Assembly (NCBI GenBank): GCA_900757695.1
Contig: CAAEOU010000018.1
Span: 1 to 5,475, forward strand
DNA: 5,475 bases
From: an uncultured Oscillospiraceae bacterium
GTDB lineage: Bacteria > Bacillota_A > Clostridia > Oscillospirales > Oscillospiraceae
Direction of reading: 5' to 3'
This document shows, one piece after another, positions 1-4,646 of this stretch; within the stretch, counting starts at the first letter, position 1; each line of letters starts with the position of its first letter. Position numbers and translations under genes: made by a program. The notes under the pieces were generated by a model. The model saw only the letters and a program-made list of their open reading frames with translations, did not search any database and was not told the origin of the DNA.

Positions 1-1
1 A

Positions 2-23
2 AAAAATACGAATCTGTATTCTT
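2..23 (-). terminator. Possible expression-platform hairpin of the TPP riboswitch
   Basis: Read on the minus strand, AAGAATAC (23-16) can pair with GTATTTTT (9-2) around a 6-nt loop, giving an 8-bp A/U-rich stem with one G-U pair; further U residues run to the window edge. The 5' arm shares its first bases with the 3' strand of riboswitch helix P1, the usual arrangement in which ligand-bound P1 and the downstream hairpin compete. The stem is weak and the structure is cut by the window edge, so whether it terminates transcription or gates translation cannot be decided here. Confidence 0.4.
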
Positions 24-107
24 CAGCTCCCTGCGTTGGTATTAGCCAACAGGTTCAAAGGGTCAGGTTTTAACCTTCTCAACTACAAGGTAGTCCCCCT
101 GCTTGAA
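21..107 (-). ncRNA. TPP (thiamine pyrophosphate) riboswitch, THI box
   Basis: The minus strand carries the conserved TPP aptamer from end to end. In RNA order it has the P1 5' strand around UUCAAGC (107-101), a GGGG segment, a P3 hairpin ACUAC/GUAGU, the conserved UGAGA (81-77), a small AGGUU/AACCU hairpin, the conserved ACCCUUUGAACCUG, the hairpin GUUGG-CUAAUA-CCAAC, the conserved CGCAGGGA, and the closing P1 strand GCUGAA. The family binds thiamine pyrophosphate and shuts down thiamine biosynthesis or transport genes when the vitamin is plentiful. The controlled gene must lie beyond the left edge, because transcription runs toward coordinate 1. Recognition rests on direct motif reading, and the match is nearly complete. 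Confidence 0.96.
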
Positions 108-111
108 TATT

Positions 112-140
112 ATTATAGTTAAGAAGTCCACAAAAGTCAA
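112..140 (-). promoter_or_regulatory. Sigma-A type promoter of the TPP-riboswitch transcript
   Basis: On the minus strand a -35 box TTGACT (140-135; 5 of 6 consensus) is followed, after exactly 17 nt, by a perfect -10 box TATAAT (117-112). Transcription should start near 105, at the first bases of riboswitch helix P1, so there is almost no untranslated leader ahead of the aptamer. The promoter points away from the operon to its right, so the thiamine locus has its own transcription start. Confidence 0.9.
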
Positions 141-180
141 GTCTACGCATTTAGGGCGGTAAAAGTCCACGGAAATCAAG
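124..180. repeat. Imperfect direct repeat, 18 bp, 39-bp period
   Basis: The plus strand has AAGTCCACAAAAGTCAAG at 124-141 and AAGTCCACGGAAATCAAG at 163-180, 15 of 18 bases identical. The pentamer AAGTC occurs four times (124, 134, 139, 163). The left copy contains the -35 box of the TPP promoter. It may be an operator pair, a duplicated promoter fragment or an element-end repeat; the sequence does not decide between these. Confidence 0.45.
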
Positions 181-208
181 GGGTTTTCCGCATGGTCGGC
201 AGGCAGGC

Positions 209-222
209 GGATAAAGTTATCC
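209..222. repeat. Short perfect palindrome, possible operator
   Basis: GGATAAAGTTATCC is a perfect 6-bp inverted repeat with a 2-nt centre. That is too tight for an RNA hairpin but is the usual shape of a dimeric repressor site. It lies about 70 bp upstream of the -35 box of the TPP promoter and outside any gene. Function is inferred from shape only. Confidence 0.3.
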
Positions 223-263
223 TGTTCCCCTCAAAACGGGGTTCTAAATGCGGGAAAATGGAC

Positions 264-316
264 AAAAAATGAGAGGCAGATGCGGAGGATTTGGCACCTC
301 TTCGCCGGCATTTTTT
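264..316. terminator. Possible bidirectional terminator-like inverted repeat
   Basis: AAAAAATG (264-271) is mirrored by CATTTTTT (309-316). Inside, AGAGG (272-276) pairs with CCTCT (297-301), with a 7-nt asymmetry on the right side and a long loop. Each strand therefore ends the structure with a run of six T, the layout of a weak bidirectional terminator. It lies downstream of the strong operon terminator and would act as a backup insulator before the TPP promoter. The asymmetric stem makes this tentative. Confidence 0.3.
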
Positions 317-396
317 ATCACTGGGTTACATTAAGGGGCTAATGTATCCTATTTTTCATAAATCTTTTGGATATGATTATGGTGCGGTATATAAGA

Positions 397-451
397 AGAG
401 AGAAAAACGCACCGAATACAGAGCTGATAGGCATACTGTATCCAGTGCGTT
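397..451 (-). terminator. Strong intrinsic terminator of the minus-strand operon
   Basis: In the minus-strand RNA the arm at 451-436 (AACGCACTGGATACAG) pairs over 16 bases with the arm at 421-406 (CTGTATTCGGTGCGTT), using two G-U pairs and no mismatch, around a 14-nt loop. A U-rich tract TTTTTCTCTCT (407-397) overlaps the foot of the stem and continues past it. It starts 9 nt after the stop of the last gene. On the plus strand the two G-U pairs become A-C mismatches and no U-run follows directly, so the structure is specific to right-to-left transcription. Confidence 0.9.
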
Positions 452-459
452 GCAAACTT

Positions 460-1116
460 TTAACCTTTCAGATAGTAATGCACATAGGCATTATAATCTC
501 GATGCCGGGTGACTAGCCGCAGCCAGATATAAAAGTGGGCAGTTTCCGAATACAGATTGAATTCGGTGGGCTCGCTGGTGGGCTGGGCGTACCCTCGACA
601 GAACCGTGTCAGCGTGTCCAAATTCCGAAACTCCGGCAGTTGGAACAGCGCATTCTGAAAAGCATCAATTTCACGGGCAACTTCCAGAACAGGCGTATCC
701 TTTTGGCACTGATGCCAGGTGGTCCACCATTTCCATCCATCATAATCAGAACGGGAATAGGCTATCTCGCTGGCAGGACGGGAGCCTTGCTGAAACAGAT
801 CTTCAAAGGTGCAGGAAGTAGTCAGCAGCGGATCCTCAAAATCGGTCTGCTGCTGGCTCAAACCGTTTTTGACAGCCGCCCATTCTGCTAGAGGGAGAGG
901 GCAACGGTTGGCATCACGCAGGGCTTCATCCATACCGCACGCCTCGCAGATATGGACATCTGCATAGCGGCTCAGGGCGTTGATGACCAGCCTGCGGTCC
1001 AGCGGCTGACCACACCGAAGACACAAGGGTGGTTGCGCTGCCTCTGGGGTAAACAGCAGTTTGTCCTGCTGCCATACGGTTTCCAACAGGGGTTGGGGAT
1101 AGATACGGATCTTCAT
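460..1116 (-). CDS. Zinc-ribbon protein of unknown function, last gene of the operon
   Basis: This 218-aa protein starts at ATG 1116 with AGGAGG (1130-1125) 8 nt upstream. The N-terminal part has two CxxC pairs, CLRC at residues 32-35 and CEAC at 57-60, separated by 21 residues. That is the usual layout of a zinc ribbon or treble-clef knuckle, with 'RRLVINALSRYADVHIC' between them. The middle (about 120-135) is aromatic-rich with YSRSDYDGWKWW, and the C-terminal third (about 183-215) is also aromatic-rich. No signal peptide or membrane segment is visible, so it is probably cytosolic. It begins 26 nt after the 235-aa gene and ends just before the operon terminator. The YDGWKW segment resembles the SGWR motif of the two neighbouring genes, but only over a short stretch. 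I do not recognise a named family, and a nucleic-acid or protein binding role is only inferred from the zinc site. Confidence 0.9.
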   Translation of the reverse strand: MKIRIYPQPLLETVWQQDKLLFTPEAAQPPLCLRCGQPLDRRLVINALSRYADVHICEACGMDEALRDANRCPLPLAEWAAVKNGLSQQQTDFEDPLLTTSCTFEDLFQQGSRPASEIAYSRSDYDGWKWWTTWHQCQKDTPVLEVAREIDAFQNALFQLPEFRNLDTLTRFCRGYAQPTSEPTEFNLYSETAHFYIWLRLVTRHRDYNAYVHYYLKG

Positions 1117-1142
1117 GATGATGTCCTCCTATTTTACTACCT

Positions 1143-1850
1143 TTAATATTCGTACCGATTCCTCCGGTTTTCAGACCAGGGAGGGTAGACACGCAATTCC
1201 TCCTGAAACATGGTCATCAGTTCGGCAGCCATGTCCTCTTTACGCCGGTAGATGCGCTGCTTTTTCGTACCATCGGCATAGCGGATGGTAGTCTGGAGTG
1301 CGGGTCCTTTCTGTGTGAAGATGAATTTGCGGCCATGAGAAGGGTCAGACGCCTCGATCCAGAGGGGCAGGGTGGTGGAAACCCCATCTGGACACCGCCA
1401 GCCGCTGTAATCAGTGTAGCTGAACCCATTGATTTCTCGTGCCAGCCGGCGCAGGGCAAGATATAGCCGCTCAAAGCGGCGCCCCAGCTCGCCTTTCTGA
1501 TGCCGGATGTAGAGGGTGTGCCCCTCATGGTCCAGGGCGTCCAATTCTTTGCCATAAAACAGGTATTCAGGGTAAAGACAGCCATTCGATTCAAGAATTT
1601 GTCCGGTAGGTTCCGCAAGGTGATTGTCTGATAGCCAGACCGGAAAAAGTCCGTCTGCGGCTTTTATATTGATGAAAGCGCAGTGGTCGGGGCGGATTCC
1701 GGTTAAGTTGGTGGTAAGGGTTTCCCAAAAAATCAGGATGCCGTGATCCTTTTCATAAAGTTTGATGGCGAGATTGCCGTTGGGATATGTACTGATTTTC
1801 AAAGTCAGCTGGGCTCGGTGTTCGCCCAGCGTAAATGCGAGAGTATTCAT
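1143..1850 (-). CDS. DUF4313-type domain fused to an SGWR module
   Basis: This 235-aa protein starts at ATG 1850, preceded by GGAGG (1864-1860) with a 9-nt spacer. An in-frame GTG further upstream, at 1874, lies inside a hairpin and has no binding site. Residues about 12-115 form a DUF4313-type domain with NGNLAI (24-29), PTGQ (81-84) and CLYPEY (91-96). Residues about 130-222 form a second module with GFSYTDYSGWR (142-152), LPLWIEASD (161-169) and GRKFIFTQKG (173-182). The first module matches the C-terminal domain of the 364-aa protein (2299-3393), and the second matches the whole 107-aa protein (1979-2302), so this gene is a fused paralogue of those two adjacent genes. DUF4313 proteins are uncharacterised and are found mainly in Clostridia and their conjugative elements. 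The basic C-terminus (ENRRNR) may contact nucleic acid, which is speculation. Confidence 0.92.
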   Translation of the reverse strand: MNTLAFTLGEHRAQLTLKISTYPNGNLAIKLYEKDHGILIFWETLTTNLTGIRPDHCAFINIKAADGLFPVWLSDNHLAEPTGQILESNGCLYPEYLFYGKELDALDHEGHTLYIRHQKGELGRRFERLYLALRRLAREINGFSYTDYSGWRCPDGVSTTLPLWIEASDPSHGRKFIFTQKGPALQTTIRYADGTKKQRIYRRKEDMAAELMTMFQEELRVYPPWSENRRNRYEY

Positions 1851-1859
1851 AAGCGTTTT

Positions 1860-1864
1860 CCTCC
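1860..1864 (-). promoter_or_regulatory. Ribosome binding site fixing the start at 1850
   Basis: GGAGG followed by AA on the minus strand sits 9 nt before ATG 1850 and begins 1 nt after the foot of the 1866-1911 hairpin. Its extended form GGAGGAA is complementary over six bases (GAGGAA with TTCCTC) to the 3' arm of an upstream hairpin at 1945-1952, so access to it may be controlled by RNA structure. Confidence 0.8.
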
Positions 1865-1865
1865 A

Positions 1866-1911
1866 AAGAAGCACCGGACGCCTGCAAAAATGCAGATTGC
1901 CGGTGCTTCTT
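1866..1911 (-). promoter_or_regulatory. Strong intercistronic hairpin abutting a ribosome binding site
   Basis: AAGAAGCACCGG (1911-1900, minus strand) pairs perfectly with CCGGTGCTTCTT (1877-1866). After a symmetrical 4x4 internal loop, CTGCA pairs with TGCAG around a TTTT tetraloop. The base of the stem lies 1 nt before the GGAGG of the 235-aa gene. Only a short U-rich stretch (UUCUUU) is present, so it is a poor terminator. An intercistronic RNA processing or stability element, or a translational control element, is more likely. Confidence 0.75.
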
Positions 1912-1944
1912 AGTGTGTGTTCCGAACAAGGAAACCGGAGCAGG

Positions 1945-1965
1945 GAGAGGAATGCAGTTCCTCTC
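1945..1965 (-). promoter_or_regulatory. Intercistronic hairpin with SD-like and anti-SD arms
   Basis: GAGAGGAA (1965-1958, minus strand) pairs perfectly over 8 bp with TTCCTCTC (1952-1945) around a 5-nt loop, 13 nt after the stop of the 107-aa gene. The 5' arm carries the same GAGGAA as the downstream ribosome binding site and the 3' arm is complementary to it. The two arms could thus act as anti-anti-SD and anti-SD. No U-run follows, so it is not a standard terminator. Confidence 0.6.
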
Positions 1966-1978
1966 TGGTCATCGTCAG

Positions 1979-2302
1979 CTACACAGCCAAAGTCTTTGAC
2001 TCAAACTGATAGCGCAGAACCTGAGCCAGCTTTGTCCTGTTTTCACAAGTAATGCGATAGGTAGGGCCATAGTTACGCCCCCGTTCATCCATCCTTCGAA
2101 TGGAAATGCTAAATCGGGTGCCCTCCTGGGTGATCCACAGACGCCTGCCCGTGGCAGCATCTTCAGCAATAATCCATAAAGGGCACTGCATGGTCATGTA
2201 GGTCTGGGGGTAAGCACGCCAGCCGCTGCGGTCATGATAACAGAAACCGGGGGTAGTCTGCCGCCTTTCATTCAGTACATCATAAACTGCCTTATATTTC
2301 AT
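1979..2302 (-). CDS. Small stand-alone SGWR-module protein, unknown function
   Basis: This 107-aa protein starts at ATG 2302, which shares an ATGA overlap with the stop of the 364-aa gene. A weak AAAGGCGG (2318-2311) lies 8 nt upstream, and translational coupling probably helps initiation. An in-frame GTG at 2311 is less likely, since its binding site would be too close. The protein carries GFCYHDRSGWR (19-29), PLWIIAED (41-48) and GRRLWITQEG (52-61), all matching the C-terminal module of the 235-aa protein in the same order and spacing. The rest is predicted beta-rich and basic, with no membrane segment. Together with the preceding gene it reproduces the domain order of the 235-aa fusion, which suggests the two products act together. 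No known family is recognised with certainty. Confidence 0.9.
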   Translation of the reverse strand: MKYKAVYDVLNERRQTTPGFCYHDRSGWRAYPQTYMTMQCPLWIIAEDAATGRRLWITQEGTRFSISIRRMDERGRNYGPTYRITCENRTKLAQVLRYQFESKTLAV

Positions 2303-3393
2303 GCGCTGCACCGCCTTTCAAAGTTTTTCAGGTAGCCTGCATACCCTTCCGGATCCAGCTCCTGCAGCCGGTTGGCACGAAAACGATATTCAGGATAGGT
2401 GCAGAACCCACTCTGCATGGTGCGACCGGTTGGGATAGCCAGACCATGTCGGATGAGCCAGGTGGGAAATTCCGAATCGGCATTGGTGTCGATAAAGGCA
2501 TGGTCTTTTTGCCGTTGGCCGGGCAGGTTGACGGTGAGAGTCGCCCAGGGTTCCGGGTCACCGCTTTCCCATGTCACCATTTGTATGGCAAGGTTTCCGT
2601 TCAGGTAGGAAGTCACCTGCAGCTGGATGGGGTGCGTGGCACCAAATTTCTTGTAAGGCAAGGTAACAGGTGCAGCATCGGTATCAGGCTTTCCATCCTC
2701 TACGCCCAGTTCCCAACTAAGGGACAAAATCTGGCTCTGGCTCAGCGTGTGGGTATATTTCTTTGCGTATTTTGGCTTGAAGAGCAGGGCACCGTCCTGC
2801 AGGAGCAGCTTTCCTTCCTTTTGGTCCTGAATACAGCGCAGGCCATGCAGACGGGGCTTTGCGCGCTCCACCGCATCGTGGATCTTTGGATGGTCAAACC
2901 ATATGGAATACTGTACGGCTACATCGAGATTAGGATGCTCCTGAAAGCGTGAGCATAGGAGATCCAGCACCTGTTGACAGACTTTTCTTCGTTTCTCCAG
3001 CGTCTGACGTTCGTTAAAGGTCAGCGTGAAATATGAGAAATCCCGTTCGGATGCGTCTGCGGCGCCGTTAAAGGGATTACACCAGAAGTACAGATCCCAT
3101 CGGTCGCTGCCATAGGACACAGGGATATTTTCGTCATACTGGTAGCAGACAAAGTCCTGTGCGATGGCTTCCATGACGGGTTTCATTGCTGCGCTGCTCT
3201 CCAAACTTGCCTGACGGATATACTGCTCCCATTCTTCGCGGGTGTGGCTGTCATAAAACTGTTTGTTGGCTGCTGCCTCTGCTTCGGTGCATAGGGACTG
3301 CAGGCGTAGGGAGTGGACATCTTCTTTGGCATAGCCTTTTTCAAACCATCTGGTATCAATATTCATATGAGAACGATCTTCGTGAATTTTCAT
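2299..3393 (-). CDS. Large protein with a C-terminal DUF4313-type domain
   Basis: This 364-aa protein starts at ATG 3393 with AAGGAGG (3407-3401) 7 nt upstream; the ATG overlaps the previous stop as ATGA. Residues 1-240 are unfamiliar: an acidic, helical N-terminus (about 30-85), an aromatic segment around DRWDLYFWCNPF (97-108), then a helical stretch (about 127-155). Residues about 245-355 form a DUF4313-type domain with NGNLAI (265-270), ATLTVNLP (284-291), AFIDTN (299-304), PTGR (321-324) and SGFCTYPEY (328-336). This domain is paralogous to residues 12-115 of the 235-aa protein downstream. No signal peptide or transmembrane helix is seen. The N-terminal part may be a separate domain joined to DUF4313. 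Function is unknown; family context points to conjugative-element cargo. Confidence 0.93.
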   Translation of the reverse strand: MKIHEDRSHMNIDTRWFEKGYAKEDVHSLRLQSLCTEAEAAANKQFYDSHTREEWEQYIRQASLESSAAMKPVMEAIAQDFVCYQYDENIPVSYGSDRWDLYFWCNPFNGAADASERDFSYFTLTFNERQTLEKRRKVCQQVLDLLCSRFQEHPNLDVAVQYSIWFDHPKIHDAVERAKPRLHGLRCIQDQKEGKLLLQDGALLFKPKYAKKYTHTLSQSQILSLSWELGVEDGKPDTDAAPVTLPYKKFGATHPIQLQVTSYLNGNLAIQMVTWESGDPEPWATLTVNLPGQRQKDHAFIDTNADSEFPTWLIRHGLAIPTGRTMQSGFCTYPEYRFRANRLQELDPEGYAGYLKNFERRCSA

Positions 3394-3935
3394 TTTACAT
3401 CCTCCTTGTGTATAGTTGCTGCATTTTTTGACGCAGTGTGGTCATTGGTCTTTCCAGTCATAGAGCCGACCATTTCTTTCAGACTGGCGATATACTGCCT
3501 CCATGCCTGCTTGGATTCTTCAGCACACTTCAACTCAGCAAGCTGTTCTTCCGGCGACAGGGCTTCAAACTCGCATTGGCGGCAGTCTCTATCAATATCC
3601 TGAAAGATGCGGTTCAGGATGGAGAGAGCCAGCTCTGTAACAGTGGGGCTGTGTTCATCAAGCGCCTTGCGGCCTTGACGGAACAATTCCAGATAGCGCT
3701 CATACTGCTGTTCGCTGATAAATTCCCAGCCGTAGGCTTCCTGGATGTCGCTTTCGCTATGGTATTGCATAGCTGCTTCAAATTCTGCCTCGCGGTCTGC
3801 GGCTTCCTTTTCGATGTGCCGCTTGAGCTTGGCGCGGATGCGCTCCAAGTCTTTGAGCAAAAGCTTGCAGGCTTTGGCCTCCATGAGATAACCGTGTGCT
3901 TCGCTGTTTAGATATTGCTGGGATGTATTTTTCAT
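3390..3935 (-). CDS. Unknown helical protein, charged, coiled-coil-like
   Basis: This 181-aa protein starts at ATG 3935, with AAGGAGG (3952-3946) upstream and an ATGA overlap with the stop of the preceding gene. A longer in-frame reading to about 4010 would run back over that gene and bypass a strong binding site. The sequence is mostly alpha-helical and highly charged: residues about 15-60 are Lys/Arg/Glu-rich and could form a coiled coil, and a second helical block with SPEEQLAELK lies at about 127-136. Four cysteines (23, 118, 121, 138) include a single CRQC pair, not enough for a clear zinc site. The end is polar and probably disordered. No family is recognised. Tight coupling to both neighbours suggests a shared complex or equal dosage. 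Confidence 0.9.
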   Translation of the reverse strand: MKNTSQQYLNSEAHGYLMEAKACKLLLKDLERIRAKLKRHIEKEAADREAEFEAAMQYHSESDIQEAYGWEFISEQQYERYLELFRQGRKALDEHSPTVTELALSILNRIFQDIDRDCRQCEFEALSPEEQLAELKCAEESKQAWRQYIASLKEMVGSMTGKTNDHTASKNAATIHKEDVK

Positions 3936-4471
3936 GCGGCAGCTTCCTCCTTGGATTTGGATTGAACAAAGAGTAGGAACCCGTTGCTGGTATCCTCCAG
4001 AAGCTGCCATGTACCATCCCGCCAGACGCAGGCGGTTGCATCGTTGTAGACTTCCGGCGTCTTGGGCGGGTCGTCAAAGCATTCCGGCGTCACATAAAGG
4101 CACATATGTCCCATATAGAAGGGCTGCAGAGCTGCTTCTATCTCTTTGCGCAGGGCAAGGGCGAGGGATTCGATCTCGTCAATATCCTGGCGCTGAAAGG
4201 CAGCATCTGAGATCTGTTTGAGCCGCTTGGTTTGCTTCACAGCTGCATCTATATAGGGTACGGCCTCATCAAAGTATTTGTGTTTGATCCGCATACCGTC
4301 AAATACCAGAAAGCGGGTATAGGCGGTAGCGGCTTTACAGATGTCTTGCCGCAAGGCATCAAATGGTTTTTTGTACTTGGTTTTCAGCACCTCCATGGAT
4401 ACAACCTGCAGATTGCGCCGCAGGGTTTCCAGATGGTTCACTAAAGTGGTGCGTAGTTCATCTCGTTCCAT
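3932..4471 (-). CDS. Unknown 179-aa protein, helical N-terminus with small C-terminal domain
   Basis: The start is taken at ATG 4471 because GGAGG (4482-4478) lies 6 nt upstream; the in-frame ATG at 4477 touches that GGAGG and leaves no spacer. Residues 1-115 look like a helical bundle with Lys/Arg and Glu-rich heptad-like stretches. Residues about 117-172 (FYMGHMCLYVTPECF... VWRDGTWQLLED) look beta-rich, like a small compact domain. The tail is KSKEEAAA. There is no signal peptide or membrane helix. A strong hairpin lies just ahead of its binding site, and it ends in an ATGA overlap with the next gene, so it opens a tightly coupled four-gene block running to 1979. No family is recognised. 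Confidence 0.9.
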   Translation of the reverse strand: MERDELRTTLVNHLETLRRNLQVVSMEVLKTKYKKPFDALRQDICKAATAYTRFLVFDGMRIKHKYFDEAVPYIDAAVKQTKRLKQISDAAFQRQDIDEIESLALALRKEIEAALQPFYMGHMCLYVTPECFDDPPKTPEVYNDATACVWRDGTWQLLEDTSNGFLLFVQSKSKEEAAA

Positions 4472-4477
4472 AGGCAT

Positions 4478-4482
4478 CCTCC
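4478..4482 (-). promoter_or_regulatory. Ribosome binding site deciding start 4471 over 4477
   Basis: GGAGG on the minus strand lies directly against ATG 4477 and 6 nt from ATG 4471. Only the second gives workable spacing, so the protein begins MERDEL and not MPMERDEL. It sits 7 nt downstream of the 4490-4518 hairpin. Confidence 0.8.
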
Positions 4483-4489
4483 GTGGGTA

Positions 4490-4518
4490 ACTTCCGGGCG
4501 GTTATCCGCGCCGGAAGT
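4490..4518 (-). promoter_or_regulatory. Strong hairpin upstream of the 179-aa gene
   Basis: Twelve base pairs form between ACTTCCGG-GCGG (4518-4511 with 4509-4506 opposite 4490-4501), closed by a 4-nt loop at 4502-4505, with one bulged base at 4510. The stem ends 7 nt before the GGAGG of the next gene and no U-run follows, so it is not an intrinsic terminator. Position and strength suggest an mRNA processing or stabilising element, or a protein or ribosome-access control site. Confidence 0.75.
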
Positions 4519-4646
4519 GGCGGCAGTGCTCATGCACATTGGCGTGGGTAAACGCAAAGCTCTTGCAGGCCAGCAATCGGTTCCGTTCTCTGGAAGATTG
4601 CCGGGCAACGCTTGCATGATACTTTTTAACAGATGTTTTTATAGGG

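Larger units (their letters stand above)
141..396. other. Gene-free spacer between the operon terminator and the TPP promoter
   Basis: No open frame here has a credible ribosome binding site or recognisable product on either strand. The stretch holds the right copy of the direct repeat (163-180), a 14-bp palindrome (209-222), a CCCC/GGGG mini-hairpin (227-240) and a long imperfect inverted repeat with T-runs on both strands (264-316). It separates the accessory operon from a housekeeping-type riboswitch unit, so it is the likeliest place for an element boundary, although no attachment site or flanking duplication can be proven from this window. Confidence 0.6.
4472..4646 (-). other. Hairpin-rich, non-coding intercistronic region
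   Basis: This 175-nt gap sits inside an otherwise tightly packed operon. The minus-strand RNA can form at least three local hairpins: GCAATC/GATTGC with an inner TTCC/GGAA helix (4573-4601), a GCGT/ACGC stem extended by TT/AA (4539-4557), and the strong stem at 4490-4518. An 11-bp palindrome TTGCCGGGCAA (4598-4608) overlaps the first. No frame in it has a start with a binding site. It may be a structured leader, a processing region, or the scar of a lost gene. Confidence 0.5.

Noticed and set aside
231..311. Minus-strand 26-codon frame starting MPAKRC
   Set aside because: It has no ribosome binding site and lies inside the inverted repeat 264-316, which explains the composition of this stretch.
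291..512. Plus-strand open frame of 73 codons
   Set aside because: It would start at TTG only 2 nt after a GGAGG, runs across the strong minus-strand terminator and into the 3' end of the zinc-ribbon gene, and the product resembles nothing known.
535..891. Plus-strand open frame of 118 codons
   Set aside because: It is antisense to the zinc-ribbon gene, with no binding site and no recognisable domain.
1851..1874. Upstream GTG start at 1874 for the 235-aa gene
   Set aside because: The GTG lies in the 3' arm of the strong hairpin and has no binding site; ATG 1850 has GGAGG at 9 nt.
1866..1911. Reading the 1866-1911 hairpin as an intrinsic terminator
   Set aside because: Only a short UUCUUU follows, and the next gene's ribosome binding site begins 1 nt after the stem; a regulatory or processing role fits better.
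2303..2311. GTG start at 2311 for the 107-aa gene
   Set aside because: ATG 2302 forms the same ATGA overlap seen at two other junctions and has better spacing to AAAGGCGG.
2446..2952. Plus-strand open frame of 168 codons
   Set aside because: It lies wholly antisense to the 364-aa gene, which has a strong start, operon coupling and recognisable domain motifs; the plus frame has none.
3438..3911. Plus-strand open frame of 157 codons
   Set aside because: It is antisense to the 181-aa gene; its hydrophobic look is the mirror of the charged helical codons on the other strand.
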